In this document: piece after piece, positions 44,166 through 56,281 of the stretch
How the letters are laid out: the number at the start of each line of letters is the position of its first letter
Numbering within the stretch: position 1 is the stretch's first letter
Assembly (NCBI RefSeq): GCF_900112345.1
Contig: NZ_FOLB01000010.1
Coordinates: forward strand, 62,001 to 126,000
Length of the DNA stretch: 64,000 nt
Source of the DNA: Nocardioides terrae
Lineage (GTDB): Bacteria; Actinomycetota; Actinomycetes; Propionibacteriales; Nocardioidaceae
Reading direction: 5' to 3'
The notes under the pieces: generated by a model
Seen by the model: only the letters and a program-made list of their open reading frames with translations
Told to the model about the DNA's origin: nothing
Databases searched by the model: none
Translations under genes and position numbers: made by a program

Positions 44166-45026
44166 ATGACTGCACAGAGGCTGGACGGCACCGCCACCGC
44201 GAAGGCCATCAAGGACGAGCTGCGCGAGCGCGTCGCGACGCTTCGCGAGAAGGGCGTCCACCCCGGCCTCGGCACGATTCTCGTCGGCGACGACCCGGGC
44301 TCGCGGTGGTACGTCAACGGCAAGCACAAGGACTGCGCCGAGGTCGGCATCGAGTCCATCCGGATCGACCTGCCCGCCACGGCGAGCCAGGAGGAGATCG
44401 AGGACGCCGTCCGGACGCTCAACGACGACCCGGCGTGCACGGGCTACATCGTCCAGCTCCCGCTCCCGAAGGGGATCGACGAGAACCGCGTCCTCGGTCT
44501 CATCGACCCGTCGAAGGACGCCGACGGGCTGCACCCGACCAACCTCGGCTGGCTCGTCCTCGGCAAGGAGGCCGCGCTGCCGTGCACGCCGTACGGCATC
44601 GTCGAGCTGCTGCGCCGCCATGGTGTTGAGCTCGACGGGGCCGAGGTGGTCGTCGTCGGCCGGGGCGTGACCGTGGGCCGCCCGCTCGGGCTGTTGCTCA
44701 CCCGGCGCTCCGAGAACGCCACCGTCACGCTCTGCCACACCGGCACCCGCGACCTGGCCGCCCACACCCGCGGAGCGGACATCGTCGTCGCGGCTGCCGG
44801 CGTGCCCGGGATCATCACGGCCGACATGGTGAAGCCCGGTGCGGCGCTGCTCGACGTCGGCGTCAGCCGGGTCGACGGCAGGATCGCCGGCGACCTCGCC
44901 GACGACGTCTGGGACGTGGCGGGCTGGGTGTCGCCCAACCCTGGCGGCGTCGGACCGATGACTCGTGCCATGCTGCTGTCCAACATCGTGATCAACGCAG
45001 AGAACACCGTGAAGGGTCTGGCTTGA
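44166..45026 (+). CDS. folD: Methylene-THF dehydrogenase / methenyl-THF cyclohydrolase
   Basis: A 286-residue bifunctional enzyme that makes the 10-formyl-THF used by PurN and PurH. Motifs include [20 protein letters not shown] (catalytic Tyr and Lys), [24 protein letters not shown], and the NADP site [14 protein letters not shown]. It ends [16 protein letters not shown] 44166 has TGAGGA upstream that overlaps the purH stop. Its place after a ZTP-regulated purH couples purine and one-carbon supply. Confidence 0.98.
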   Translation: MTAQRLDGTATAKAIKDELRERVATLREKGVHPGLGTILVGDDPGSRWYVNGKHKDCAEVGIESIRIDLPATASQEEIEDAVRTLNDDPACTGYIVQLPLPKGIDENRVLGLIDPSKDADGLHPTNLGWLVLGKEAALPCTPYGIVELLRRHGVELDGAEVVVVGRGVTVGRPLGLLLTRRSENATVTLCHTGTRDLAAHTRGADIVVAAAGVPGIITADMVKPGAALLDVGVSRVDGRIAGDLADDVWDVAGWVSPNPGGVGPMTRAMLLSNIVINAENTVKGLA

Positions 45027-45415
45027 CGCTCGTGCACGACGGCGCGGAGTCCCCGGCGGAGCCGGGTGGCGTCCCCTCCCCGGAGGAGGTGGAGGCGGAG
45101 CTCGTCGCTGCTGGCGTGCAGGAGCCCGACCGCGACGAGCGGCGCTACCCCTCGACCCTCGGCGGTGCGTTCTACCTGGGCATCCTCGCCGTCGTCGCGC
45201 TGGGCCTCGGCGTCACCGCCGCCGGGCACTGGCGCGGGGGAGTGCACCTGATGGCAGGGGCGCTGGTCGGTGCCGCGGTGCTGCGGCTGGTGCTGCCGTC
45301 CCGCGATGCAGGGATGCTCGCGGTCAGGCACCGCGCCCTGGACTGCTCGCTGCTCGCCGTGGTCGGGTTTGCGCTGTGGTTCCTGGCGAGCACCATCCCC
45401 AACCAGCCGGTCTGA
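45023..45415 (+). CDS. DUF3017 membrane protein
   Basis: A 130-residue protein with a hydrophilic N-terminus and three helices, matching actinobacterial DUF3017, the usual gene after folD. The last third has [28 protein letters not shown]. The start is probably TTG 45023, which overlaps the folD stop and has GAAGGG six bases upstream; GTG 45032 is an alternative. Its function is unknown. Confidence 0.85.
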   Translation: MTLVHDGAESPAEPGGVPSPEEVEAELVAAGVQEPDRDERRYPSTLGGAFYLGILAVVALGLGVTAAGHWRGGVHLMAGALVGAAVLRLVLPSRDAGMLAVRHRALDCSLLAVVGFALWFLASTIPNQPV

Positions 45416-45443
45416 CGTCCCCGCTCCCCGCCGCGCCCGGCAA

Positions 45444-45466
45444 GTGTCTGTGACACCGTGTAGCGT
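45444..45466 (+). promoter_or_regulatory. Promoter with palindrome for hydrolase gene
   Basis: A perfect inverted repeat GTGTC-TGT-GACAC (45444-45456) lies just before a -10 box TAGCGT (45461-45466). The start codon is about 40 nt farther. The placement suggests a repressor site over the -35 region. Confidence 0.45.
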
Positions 45467-45507
45467 GTAACGCGACGACACGCCCGTGTCCTCGGCAGGA
45501 GGTCGAG

Positions 45508-46320
45508 ATGGTGCTCGCGTACGAACGGTCCGGCAGTGGCGATCCGCTGGTGCTCGTCCACGGGATCGGCCACCGCCGGCAGGCGTGGTACCCGGTCCTC
45601 GACCGGCTCGCCGAGGAGTACGACGTCATCGCGGTCGACCTGCCCGGCCACGGTGCCAGCACGGACCGGCTCGACCCGGCACTCCCCGCGAAGGACGCCT
45701 TGAGCGCCTCGCTCCGGGAGACCCTCGACCACCTGGGCATCGACCGGCCCCACATGGTCGGCAACTCGCTCGGCGGCCTGATCGCCCTCGAGGCGGCCCA
45801 GGAAGGGCTGGCGCGAAGCGTCACCGCCCTCTCGCCGGCCGGGTTCTGGGGCGGCCCGCGCGAGTTCCTCTACGTGCGCGCGCTCTTCGCCACGATCATC
45901 GCCGCGGCGCGCGTCTCCCGGCCGGTCGCCGGACGCCTGCTGGGCACCAGGGCCGGCCGCGCGGCGATGTTCGCCTGGCTCCACGCGCGTCCGGGCGACC
46001 TCGACCCCGAGCTCGCCCGGGGCGACTTCGCCAACCTGCTCGATGCCCGCACGACGGTGAAGCAGCTCTTCGCCGCTGCCTACCCCTTCGCGCTCGCCGA
46101 GCACGCGGCGGAGGTGCCGACCACCATCGCCTGGAGCGAGCGCGACCACGTCCTGCTGCCCCGCCAGGCCCGACGGGCGCAGCAGCTCCTGCCGAACGCC
46201 CAGCACGTCACGCTCGCCGGCGTCGGGCACGTCCCGATGCCCGACGACCCCGAGCTGGTCGTGCGCACGATCAGGCAGGGTGCGCGGCCCGTGGACGGGC
46301 GGCTGTCCGCCCTCGCCTGA
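45508..46320 (+). CDS. Alpha/beta-hydrolase
   Basis: A 270-residue alpha/beta-hydrolase. Nucleophile Ser is in GNSLGG, the oxyanion-hole loop is LVHGIGHRRQAW, the acid is in WSERDHVLLP, and the catalytic His is in GVGHVPMPDDP. The lid region (about 125-185) is Arg/Ala-rich. Substrates could be esters, epoxides or lactones; the sequence does not tell. It has AGGAGG upstream of ATG 45508. Convergent with mdh, 8 nt apart. Confidence 0.9.
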   Translation: MVLAYERSGSGDPLVLVHGIGHRRQAWYPVLDRLAEEYDVIAVDLPGHGASTDRLDPALPAKDALSASLRETLDHLGIDRPHMVGNSLGGLIALEAAQEGLARSVTALSPAGFWGGPREFLYVRALFATIIAAARVSRPVAGRLLGTRAGRAAMFAWLHARPGDLDPELARGDFANLLDARTTVKQLFAAAYPFALAEHAAEVPTTIAWSERDHVLLPRQARRAQQLLPNAQHVTLAGVGHVPMPDDPELVVRTIRQGARPVDGRLSALA

Positions 46321-46328
46321 CGCGCTGG

Positions 46329-47309
46329 TCAGACCAGGCCGAGCGAGCGGACCGCGTCCGCCTCCTCCTGGAGCTCCGCGACGGACGCGTCGATCCTCGA
46401 CCGGGAGAAGTCGTCGATCTCGAGGTCCTGGACGATGCTCCAGCTGCCGCCACCGGTCGTGACGGGGAAGGACGACACCAGACCCTCGGGCACGCCGTAG
46501 GAGCCGTCGGAGACGACCGCCATCGACTGCCAGTCGTCGGCCGGCGTACCGAAGAGCCAGCTGCGCGCCGCGTCGATCGTCGCCGACGCCGCCGACGCCG
46601 CCGACGAGAGGCCGCGGGCCTCGATGATCGCCGTGCCGCGCTTGGCGACGGTCGGGATGAAGTCGCTCTCGATCCACTCGCGGTCGACGAGCTCGGTCGC
46701 GGGCCGACCGTCGACGAGCGTGTGGAAAAGGTCGGGGTATTGCGTCGCCGAGTGGTTGCCCCAGATCGTCATGCGCGTGATGTCGTGGGCCGGGACGCCC
46801 GTCTTGCGCGAGAGCTGCGCGATCGCCCGGTTGTGGTCCAGACGGGTCAGCGCCGAGAAGCGGTCGCGCGGGATGTCGGGGGCGTTGGCGGCGGTGATGA
46901 GGGCGTTGGTGTTCGCCGGGTTGCCGGTCACCTGGATCCGCACGTTGTCGGCCGCCGCGTCGTTGAGCGCGCGGCCCTGGGCGGTGAAGATCGCGCCGTT
47001 GGCCTCCAGCAGGTCCTTGCGCTCCATCCCGGCGCTGCGCGGGCGGGCGCCGACGAGGAGCGCGAGCTCCACACCGTCGAAGACTTCCTTCGGGTCGTCA
47101 CCGATCTCGACGCCCGCGAGGTGCGGGAAGGCGCAGTCGTCGAGCTCCATGACGACGCCCTCGAGCGCCTTCAGCGCGGGGGTGACCTCGAGGAGCCTGA
47201 GCTCCACCTCGCGATCACCGCCGAGCGCGCCGGACGCGATGCGGAAGAGCAGGCTGTAACCGATCTGACCGGCGGCACCAGTGACGGCCACCTTGAGGGG
47301 AGTGCTCAC
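46329..47309 (-). CDS. mdh: Malate dehydrogenase
   Basis: A 326-residue NAD-dependent malate dehydrogenase of the longer actinobacterial/chloroplast-like type. The nucleotide motif is [41 protein letters not shown], then [23 protein letters not shown], and the catalytic His in [14 protein letters not shown] follow. It oxidises malate to oxaloacetate in the TCA cycle. GTG 47309 is leaderless-like: TAGGTT ends 7 nt upstream on the minus strand. Confidence 0.98.
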   Translation of the reverse strand: MSTPLKVAVTGAAGQIGYSLLFRIASGALGGDREVELRLLEVTPALKALEGVVMELDDCAFPHLAGVEIGDDPKEVFDGVELALLVGARPRSAGMERKDLLEANGAIFTAQGRALNDAAADNVRIQVTGNPANTNALITAANAPDIPRDRFSALTRLDHNRAIAQLSRKTGVPAHDITRMTIWGNHSATQYPDLFHTLVDGRPATELVDREWIESDFIPTVAKRGTAIIEARGLSSAASAASATIDAARSWLFGTPADDWQSMAVVSDGSYGVPEGLVSSFPVTTGGGSWSIVQDLEIDDFSRSRIDASVAELQEEADAVRSLGLV

Positions 47310-47316
47310 CTTCAGC

Positions 47317-47322
47317 AACCTA
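47317..47322 (-). promoter_or_regulatory. -10 box for leaderless mdh
   Basis: On the minus strand TAGGTT ends 7 nt before the mdh GTG; no ribosome site lies between. Confidence 0.5.
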
Positions 47323-47361
47323 GCGGAGGCGTGACGGAGGTGACAGGGCATCCTGGGGCGT

Positions 47362-48018
47362 GTGCGCGTACGACGGACACTGGCCGCCCTGCTCCTGCCG
47401 CTCGGCCTCGGCCTGACCGCGAGCGGGTGCGGGACGTTCGCCCAGTCCTACGACCCCACCGGCGTGGACGGGCTGACCATCCCGACGCCGAGCCCGCGCC
47501 CGCAGGACTTCGTCGGGACCGTCGACAACCCCTGGTTGTCGCTCGCCGAGGGCACCAGGACCTATACCGTGGTCCGGCCCGGCTCGCCGGAGACGACGCG
47601 GACCGTCGAGGTCCTGGCGGGCCGCGTGGAGGTGGCCGGCGTGGCGACGACGGCCGTGCGGAGGACGTCCGGCGCGGACGTCACGACGGACTACTACGCC
47701 CAGGACACCCGCGGGAACGTGTGGTGGTTCGCCCACGACGGGGCCGTCGGGGCCTGGCGGGCCGGCGAGGGTGACGCGCAGCCCGGCCTGGCGATGGCGG
47801 CGTCGCCCCGGCTGCGTGACGGCTACCGGACGGCGTACGTCCCCGGGGTGGTGGAGGACGTCGCCACGGTGGTGCGCCTGCAGAAGGATACGCTCGAGGT
47901 CGACGTGACGTCGTCCCTCGCGCCCCGAGGGGTCGTGCGGGAGACCTACCGGCGCGGCGTCGGACTGGTCATGCGGGTCGATGCCGCGACCGGGGCCTAC
48001 GACGAGCTGCAGCCCTGA
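47362..48018 (+). CDS. Secreted lipoprotein of unknown function
   Basis: A 218-residue lipoprotein. Basic residues (RVRR), a hydrophobic core, and lipobox TASGC with Cys23 mark a lipid-anchored exported protein. The mature part has [40 protein letters not shown] and [13 protein letters not shown], a beta-rich chain. This pattern (DNPYFPL-like start, then YAQD..GNVWYFGE) is found in uncharacterised actinobacterial secreted proteins. GTG 47362 starts the signal. It is divergent from mdh with a 52-nt gap and convergent with the aquaporin gene. Confidence 0.8.
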   Translation: MRVRRTLAALLLPLGLGLTASGCGTFAQSYDPTGVDGLTIPTPSPRPQDFVGTVDNPWLSLAEGTRTYTVVRPGSPETTRTVEVLAGRVEVAGVATTAVRRTSGADVTTDYYAQDTRGNVWWFAHDGAVGAWRAGEGDAQPGLAMAASPRLRDGYRTAYVPGVVEDVATVVRLQKDTLEVDVTSSLAPRGVVRETYRRGVGLVMRVDAATGAYDELQP

Positions 48019-48034
48019 TCGCCCGGGATGCGCA

Positions 48035-49108
48035 TCAGGAGTCGGTCGGCGGGTCCTGCAGCGGCTTCCACTGCTGCGAGGCGTAGTCCCACTCCCAGCC
48101 GTCCTGGATGATCCGCGGCTGGGCTCCCGGGTCGGCGGCCGAACCTGCGGTGGATGCTCCGGTGGACGCTCCGGCGGAGTCGGTCGTCGAACCCGTCGTC
48201 GAGCCCGTGCTCGACCCGGTCATGGGGTGGGTCGTCTCGTCGGTGGCCGAGGTGTTCATCGGGGTGGTCGTGGTCGCGTCGTCCTGGTTCCACTGCTGCT
48301 GGAACGAGTCGGGCGCGCCGTAGCCGGGCACCGCGGCACCGGTCGCCGCGCGGGCGCCGAAGCGCAGCCCGGAGCCCGGGACCGGCTCGGTCGCGTGACC
48401 GAACAGCACCGGGTAGAGCAGGCCGCCGATCGCCCCGCCGGCGAGCGGGGCGAGGATGAAGAGCCAGAGCTGGACGATGTGGTCGCCGCCCGCGAACAGC
48501 GCCGGGCCGATGGACCGGGCCGGGTTCACCGACGTGCCGGTCAGCGGGATCGCGACGAAGTGGATCGCCGAGAGGGCCAGGCCGATCGCCAGCGGCGCGA
48601 TCGCCGGGTGCTCGTTGCGCTCGTCGGTGACGCCGAGGATGACCACGACGAAGACGGCGGTCAGCACCAGCTCGACCAGGAAGGCCGCCCACCAGGCGAT
48701 GTGGGACGAGGCGTGGTCGCCGAAGCCGTTCTGGCCCATGTGGTCGGTGCTGGTGAAGCCGGGGATGCCCTGGAAGACCACGAAGAGCACGAGGGCGGCC
48801 ACGACGGCCGCGACGACCTGCGTGATGACGTAGGCCGGGACCTGCTTCCACGGGAAGCGGCCGCCGACCGCGGCGCCGACCGTCACGGCGGGGTTGAAGT
48901 GACCACCGGAGATCCGGCCGACCGCGTAGACGGCGATCAGCACCGCGATGCCGAACGCCAGGCCGGTCGGGGTCACGTCGCCGCCGGTGGCGATCGCCGC
49001 CCCGACGCCGAGCGTGACGAGGATGAAGGTGCCGAGGGCCTCGGCGGCCAGCTTCTGCATCTGCTCTGGGGCCGCGGTGCTTCGCGGCTGCTGCTGCGAT
49101 GTCGCCAT
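48035..49108 (-). CDS. Aquaporin / MIP-family channel
   Basis: A 357-residue MIP channel: residues 1-260 hold six helices and the two half-helices GHFNPAVT and SVNPARS. The arginine after the second NPA and the flanking aromatic residues suggest a water-selective (AqpZ-like) pore, though this is inference. The last ~95 residues are an unusual Ser/Thr/Gly-rich tail ([13 protein letters not shown]) ending in a [13 protein letters not shown] segment that resembles a short binding motif. ATG 49108 has TAGAGT 7 nt upstream, a leaderless pattern. Confidence 0.93.
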   Translation of the reverse strand: MATSQQQPRSTAAPEQMQKLAAEALGTFILVTLGVGAAIATGGDVTPTGLAFGIAVLIAVYAVGRISGGHFNPAVTVGAAVGGRFPWKQVPAYVITQVVAAVVAALVLFVVFQGIPGFTSTDHMGQNGFGDHASSHIAWWAAFLVELVLTAVFVVVILGVTDERNEHPAIAPLAIGLALSAIHFVAIPLTGTSVNPARSIGPALFAGGDHIVQLWLFILAPLAGGAIGGLLYPVLFGHATEPVPGSGLRFGARAATGAAVPGYGAPDSFQQQWNQDDATTTTPMNTSATDETTHPMTGSSTGSTTGSTTDSAGASTGASTAGSAADPGAQPRIIQDGWEWDYASQQWKPLQDPPTDS

Positions 49109-49115
49109 GGTCGGG

Positions 49116-49121
49116 ACTCTA
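49116..49121 (-). promoter_or_regulatory. -10 box for leaderless aquaporin gene
   Basis: On the minus strand TAGAGT ends 7 nt before the ATG at 49108, with no ribosome site. Confidence 0.5.
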
Positions 49122-49234
49122 GTCCCAGGGTCTGTCTTCCGCCGGTTGCCGTGCGGTGCGAAGGTGAGCGAAGAACGCCCGTCAGGTATCTTGACGTCAA
49201 GCAATCTTCTCCCAGTTCCAGGAGTGACGCCGCA

Positions 49235-51433
<2,199 letters not shown>

Positions 51434-51448
51434 GCCCGACGCTCGACT

Positions 51449-51482
51449 CCGACGCCCCGGTCGTCCGCGCCCGGGGCGTCGG
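51449..51482 (+). terminator. icd terminator
   Basis: A perfect 12-bp stem (51449-51460 with 51471-51482) with a 10-nt loop, 15 nt after the icd stop. Confidence 0.8.
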
Positions 51483-51524
51483 CGTCTCCGAGCACGGCCG
51501 GACGAGCAGAAAACGGGGAGAGAA

Positions 51525-54500
51525 GTGTCGGCCATCGGACGTAGCGTCAGCACCCTGATGACCGACACCCTGGCTCCGCCCTCTCCGACCGACCGGACCG
51601 CTCCGGCCGCGTCGTCCGACGACCCCTCCAGACGCGTCGACTGGCGCCGGCTGCGCGGCCCGGTCACCGTTGCCGCCCTCATCGCGGCCGCGATCGCCTC
51701 CATCAGCGCCACCCTGGGCACGGTCGTCGCCGGCCGTCTGGTCGAGCACCCGAGCGGCCACCTCGTCGGCCTGCTGGCGCTGTGCGTCGTCGGAGCCGCC
51801 GTGATCGACACATCCGGCAAGGTCGCCTGGGTCGGCATCTCCGACCGGGTCGAGGGCAGGCTGCGCGAAGACGTCCTGCGCGCCGCGATGCGCCAGCCGC
51901 TCGCCGCGCTCAGCGAGCAGGCGGTCGGCGAGATCCTCGACCGGGTCGACGACGACTCCCACGAGGTCGGCAACCTGATGCGCTGGCAGTTGTGGATGAT
52001 GTTCCGCTCGCTCTTCGGAACGGTCCCGATGTGGATCGTCGCCGGGCTCACCTGGTGGCCGGCGTGGCTGCTCTTCCCCCTGCTCGGAGCCGTCACCTGG
52101 CTGGCCATCCGTCGGCTGCTCCAGGAGATCGCCAGGCGCAAGGTCGTCGAGGAGATGGCGTGGACCGACCACGCCGCGGTCCTCGAGGAGGGGATCGCCG
52201 GCCGGGACGACATGCGCACCAGTCTCGGCCAGGCTCACGTCATCGCCCGCGTCGCGCGCCTGTCGGCGACGGTGCATGCCAGGTTCGTCGAGGTGGTCGA
52301 CCTGGAGAGCAGGCTGGTCCGGCGGGCCGGCGTCCTCCTGCACGCCCTGCTAGCCGGCGTCGCCGTCGCGGGCGTCGCGCTCGCCGAGGGCGGCAGCCTG
52401 TCCCCGGCCCGGCTGCTCACCCTCTTCCTGGTCACCTCGACGTTCGTCGGCCAGATCGCGATGCTCGCCAACCACCTGCCGGACCTCCAGGCAGGGCTCG
52501 GCGCGGTGATCCGGCTGCGCCAGATGCTGGCCGTGCCGTCCGAGCCCGAGGGCGGCCTGCCGCTCCCCGACGGTCCGGCAGGGATCGAGGTGCGCGGGCT
52601 GGACTTCGCCTACGACGAGGGCACCTTCGGCTTGCGCGGCATCGACCTGACGGTCCCGGCGGGCCAGACCATCGCGCTCGTCGGGCGCACCGGCTCGGGC
52701 AAGTCGACGCTCGCCTCGCTGGTCTCGCGGGCGGTCGAGCCGCCGCGCGGCGCTGTCTTCGTCGGTGGCGTCGACGTCCGCGACCTCGACCTGCAGCGGC
52801 TTCGCGCGGCCGTCGGCGTGGTCACGCAGCGGACCGAGATCCTCGCCGGCACGCTCGCCGACAACATCTCCCTCTTCGACGACGACCTGCCACGGTCAGT
52901 CCTCGAGTCGGCCGTTGCCCGGCTCGGGCTCGACGGCTGGGTCGCCGGGCTCCCCGAGGGCCTCGACACGCTACTGGGACCCGGCGGGACCTCGCTCTCG
53001 GCGGGGGAGGAGCAGCTCGTCGCGTTCGCCCGGCTCCTCGTCCGCGACGTGAAGGTCGTCGTCCTCGACGAGGCCACCGCCCGGATGGACCCGCTCACCG
53101 AGCGTCGCGTGGTCGCTGCCTCCGACCGGCTGCTCGCCGGCCGCACGGGCGTGCTGATCGCCCACCGGCTCTCGACGATCGAGCGCGCGCCGCTCGTCGC
53201 CGTGCTCGACCACGGCCGGGTCGTCCAGCGCGGCTCGCGCGCCGAGCTGGCGGTCGTCCCCGGCGCGTTCCGCGACCTGCTCGAGGCGAGCCGCGACAGG
53301 CACGGCGACCCGGCCACACCGATCGACCACGCCGGCGACGACCGTGCGGGCGACGACCACGCCACGGACGCGCCCGCGGTGGACCCCGCCACGCTGGACC
53401 ACGCCACGCTGGACCACGCGGCAGGCGTCGGCGGCCGCCGACGCTCCGGCCCGGCGCCGGTGGTGCCCGAGGTCGGGACCGGCCCCACGCTCGGCCGCGG
53501 GATCGCGCACGCCCTCGCCGTCCGCCCGGCCTGGGGCGTGCTCGGCGCCCTGATGTTCCTGCTCGCCTCGCTGGCCGGTGCGCAGGGCGCGGTCACCGGA
53601 CTCGTCTGGGGCCGCATCATGGAGTCGCTCGAGGACGGCGGGACGCCGCGCCTGCTCGTCGCTGCCCTCGTGGTCAGCCTGATCGCCGCCCCGCTGATGC
53701 TCGCCGACGCGTTCTGGCGCTACCCGCGCTGGTGGATCGAGGTCATGCTGCGCGCCCGGATGGCCGTGCTCCACGGTCAGACCCAGCAGCACCGGCTGGC
53801 CCGCACGCCCGCCGGCGAGGTCGTCGCCCGGTCGATGGACGCCGACCGCTACGCCCGCTACGCCGACCGCTGGGTCGACTTCCTCAACGGCCTCATCATC
53901 GCGGGCGTGACGGCCCTGTTGGGTGGGACCTGGCTGGCCGGCACGGTCCTGCTCGTCGTGATGGTGTCCTCGGCGCTGGCCTCCAGCGTGGGCCGGCCGA
54001 TCGCCGGTCGCTCCGCGGCCGCGTCGTCGACCGCCCGTGCCCAGTTCGGGCGGGCGCTGGTCTCCGCGCTCGAGTCGGCTCGCACGGTGAAGCTGGCCGC
54101 CGCCACGCCGCAGGTGCACGCCCACCTGCGCAAGGTCGACGGCGGCCGCGTCGCCGCGGCCGTCAAGGAGCACCGCGTGCAGGCCGTGCTCGACGGCGTC
54201 CCCGTCGTGATGGTGCAGTGCGGCGTCGTCGCCGCGTGGTGGTTCTACGTCGGGGGCGGCTGGCCGCTCGCGACAGCGCTGCTCGTCGCGAGTGCGGTGT
54301 CCGGCTTCGACTGGTTCGGTCGAGTGGCGGGCATGGTCGTCACCGAGGCGCCCGGCACGCGAGCCTGGCAGAAGGAGACCAGCCGCTTCGCCGGGGGAGC
54401 CGACCTCATGGACCTGCCGCCCGGCGTCGACCTGGTGTCCGGGCAGGCGCCGGCGCCCGCGCCGGTCGAGCCGGTGCCGCTGCGCCGGCTGAGCCTGGCC

Positions 54501-55160
54501 GGGTTCTCCGCCGTGCACGAGGACGGCACCATCGGCGTCACCGACGTGGACCTGACCGTCGAGGCCGGCGAGCTGGTGCTGCTCGTCGGGCAGGTCGGCT
54601 CGGGCAAGTCGAGCCTCCTCTCGTCGCTCGCCGGGCTGATCGACCACGGCGGCACGATCCGCTGGAATGACACCCCCGTCGAGGACGCGCAGGCGTTCCT
54701 GCGGCCCGGGCAGGTCGCCCACGTTGCGCAGGTGCCGCGGGTGCTCTCCGGCACCTTCGCCGACAACGTCCGGCTGGGCCACGAGCGCGCCTTCGACGGG
54801 CCGGTCGCCGACGCCCGGCTCGAGCCCGACATCGACGAGGCCGGTGGCAAGGACGCCCTCGTCGGGCACCGCGGCGTGCGGCTCTCGGGCGGTCAGGTCC
54901 AGCGCCTGGCGCTCGCTCGGGCGCTGGCCACCGACGCCGAGCTGCTGCTCGCCGACGACGTCTCCAGCGCGCTCGACGCGGCCACCGAGATCGAGCTGTG
55001 GCGGGCCCTGCGCGAGCGGCGGGCGACCGTGATCGGTGCGACCTCGAAGCGGGCGGCGCTGGCGCAGGCCGACCGGGTCGTCGTACTCGTCGACGGGGAG
55101 GTGGCCGCGACCGGGCCGTGGAGCGAGCTCGCCCCGGCGTGGGGGCACCTCGCGGGGTGA
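51525..55160 (+). CDS. Fused full-length ABC exporter with asymmetric ATP sites
   Basis: A 1211-residue single chain containing two complete exporter halves (membrane domain then ATPase, twice). Half 1 ATPase: Walker A ending at Lys393, signature LSAGE (491-495, normally LSGGQ), catalytic Glu516, and switch His547. Half 2: Walker A with Lys1028, intact signature LSGGQ (1120-1124), but Asp1145 in place of catalytic Glu and Ser1174 in place of the switch His. So one composite ATP site is complete and the other degenerate. Usual bacterial exporters are two separate genes. The Asp/His-rich linker has a 15-nt tandem repeat. GTG 51525 has GGGGAG upstream. The substrate is unknown. Confidence 0.92.
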   Translation: MSAIGRSVSTLMTDTLAPPSPTDRTAPAASSDDPSRRVDWRRLRGPVTVAALIAAAIASISATLGTVVAGRLVEHPSGHLVGLLALCVVGAAVIDTSGKVAWVGISDRVEGRLREDVLRAAMRQPLAALSEQAVGEILDRVDDDSHEVGNLMRWQLWMMFRSLFGTVPMWIVAGLTWWPAWLLFPLLGAVTWLAIRRLLQEIARRKVVEEMAWTDHAAVLEEGIAGRDDMRTSLGQAHVIARVARLSATVHARFVEVVDLESRLVRRAGVLLHALLAGVAVAGVALAEGGSLSPARLLTLFLVTSTFVGQIAMLANHLPDLQAGLGAVIRLRQMLAVPSEPEGGLPLPDGPAGIEVRGLDFAYDEGTFGLRGIDLTVPAGQTIALVGRTGSGKSTLASLVSRAVEPPRGAVFVGGVDVRDLDLQRLRAAVGVVTQRTEILAGTLADNISLFDDDLPRSVLESAVARLGLDGWVAGLPEGLDTLLGPGGTSLSAGEEQLVAFARLLVRDVKVVVLDEATARMDPLTERRVVAASDRLLAGRTGVLIAHRLSTIERAPLVAVLDHGRVVQRGSRAELAVVPGAFRDLLEASRDRHGDPATPIDHAGDDRAGDDHATDAPAVDPATLDHATLDHAAGVGGRRRSGPAPVVPEVGTGPTLGRGIAHALAVRPAWGVLGALMFLLASLAGAQGAVTGLVWGRIMESLEDGGTPRLLVAALVVSLIAAPLMLADAFWRYPRWWIEVMLRARMAVLHGQTQQHRLARTPAGEVVARSMDADRYARYADRWVDFLNGLIIAGVTALLGGTWLAGTVLLVVMVSSALASSVGRPIAGRSAAASSTARAQFGRALVSALESARTVKLAAATPQVHAHLRKVDGGRVAAAVKEHRVQAVLDGVPVVMVQCGVVAAWWFYVGGGWPLATALLVASAVSGFDWFGRVAGMVVTEAPGTRAWQKETSRFAGGADLMDLPPGVDLVSGQAPAPAPVEPVPLRRLSLAGFSAVHEDGTIGVTDVDLTVEAGELVLLVGQVGSGKSSLLSSLAGLIDHGGTIRWNDTPVEDAQAFLRPGQVAHVAQVPRVLSGTFADNVRLGHERAFDGPVADARLEPDIDEAGGKDALVGHRGVRLSGGQVQRLALARALATDAELLLADDVSSALDAATEIELWRALRERRATVIGATSKRAALAQADRVVVLVDGEVAATGPWSELAPAWGHLAG
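53388..53417 (+). repeat. Two-copy 15-nt repeat in the exporter linker
   Basis: GCCACGCTGGACCAC occurs twice in tandem (53388-53402, 53403-53417) in the Asp/His-rich region between the two exporter halves. It is read in frame as ATLDH twice. Confidence 0.8.
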
Positions 55161-55180
55161 CCGGGCCCGACCGGACCTCG

Positions 55181-55186
55181 TAGTGT
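55181..55186 (+). promoter_or_regulatory. -10 box for leaderless antiporter gene
   Basis: TAGTGT ends 6 nt before the GTG at 55193; no ribosome site is seen. Confidence 0.5.
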
Positions 55187-55192
55187 CCCGCT

Positions 55193-56281
55193 GTGACCAC
55201 CACTGCGGAGCAGCCGACGTTCGTCCGGTCTGACCTCGTGATCCTGGGGGGCGGAGGCGCGGCCGTCGTCCTGGCCGGCCTGTCGCACTACCTCGACTGG
55301 GGCGGGGTGCCGTCGTTCGTGCTGGCGGCCGTCGCGGTGACGCTGCTCGCCAGCATGGTCGGCCGGTCGGTCGAGCAGCTCGGGGACCGGTTCGGCCCGG
55401 GCGCCACCGGCGTTCTGCAGAGCGCGCTGGGCAACCTGCCGGAGCTGTTCATCTGCCTCTTCGCGCTCAAGGCCGGCCTCGTCGCGGTCGTCCAGGCCGC
55501 GCTGATCGGCTCGATCCTGGCCAACCTGCTGCTCGTCATGGGCATCGCCTTCGTCGTCGGCGGCCTCAAGCACGGCTCGCAGGCGATCGACTCCGCCCGT
55601 GCCCGCACCATCTCGGTGCTGATGCTCGTCGCGGTGACGGCGCTGGTGTTCCCCTCGCTCACCAGTCAGCTGCACACGCCTGCCGCAGGCCACGAGGGCG
55701 CGCTCTCCGCCATCGCCTCGGTCGTGCTGCTGGTGCTCTTCGCGCTCACCCTGCCGGCGTCGCTGAAGAAGGAGAGCTCGACCGGGATGAGCAACGACAC
55801 CGCGGAGACCGAGGCGCCGCGGTGGCCGGTGCCGCTCGCGGTCGGGCTGCTCGCCCTGGCGGGGCTGCTCGCCGCCTTCGTGTCGGACTGGTTCGTCAAC
55901 GCGCTCGAGCCGGCGATGGACTCCTGGGGCGTGTCCGACGCGTTCGCCGGTCTGGTCATCGTCGCGATCGCGGGCAACGCGATCGAGAACGTGGTCGGCG
56001 TCCAGCTCGCTGCCCGCAACCAGTCCGACTACGCCTTCCAGCTCATCATCAACTCGCCGCTCCAGATCGCGCTCGTGCTCGCGCCCGCGCTGGTGCTTCT
56101 GTCCAAGCTGCTCGGCTTCACGGCGCTCACGCTGGTCTTCAGCCCATTGCTCGTCGTGGCCGTCTTCCTGGCCGTGCTGGTCGCGGTGATCATCACGGTG
56201 GACGGTGAGTCCAACTGGATCGAGGGAGCCGCGCTCATCGGCGTCTACATCGTGGTCGCCGCGACCTTCTGGTGGGGCTAG
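55193..56281 (+). CDS. Ca2+/H+ antiporter-like (CaCA family)
   Basis: A 362-residue membrane protein with about eleven helices in two similar halves, matching cation/proton exchangers (Cax/ChaA). The alpha repeats are visible: first [21 protein letters not shown], second [23 protein letters not shown]. Each has the acidic Glu with Asn before it (NLPE, NAIE) that binds the ion. It probably exports Ca2+ or another cation against protons. The GTG start is leaderless-like. Its stop overlaps by 4 nt with the stop of the convergent chemoreceptor gene. Confidence 0.9.
   Translation: MTTTAEQPTFVRSDLVILGGGGAAVVLAGLSHYLDWGGVPSFVLAAVAVTLLASMVGRSVEQLGDRFGPGATGVLQSALGNLPELFICLFALKAGLVAVVQAALIGSILANLLLVMGIAFVVGGLKHGSQAIDSARARTISVLMLVAVTALVFPSLTSQLHTPAAGHEGALSAIASVVLLVLFALTLPASLKKESSTGMSNDTAETEAPRWPVPLAVGLLALAGLLAAFVSDWFVNALEPAMDSWGVSDAFAGLVIVAIAGNAIENVVGVQLAARNQSDYAFQLIINSPLQIALVLAPALVLLSKLLGFTALTLVFSPLLVVAVFLAVLVAVIITVDGESNWIEGAALIGVYIVVAATFWWG

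Noticed and set aside
42454..44175. 573-codon frame antisense to purH
   Set aside because: Shadow of purH; it would also lie antisense to the ZTP riboswitch, which is correctly oriented for purH.
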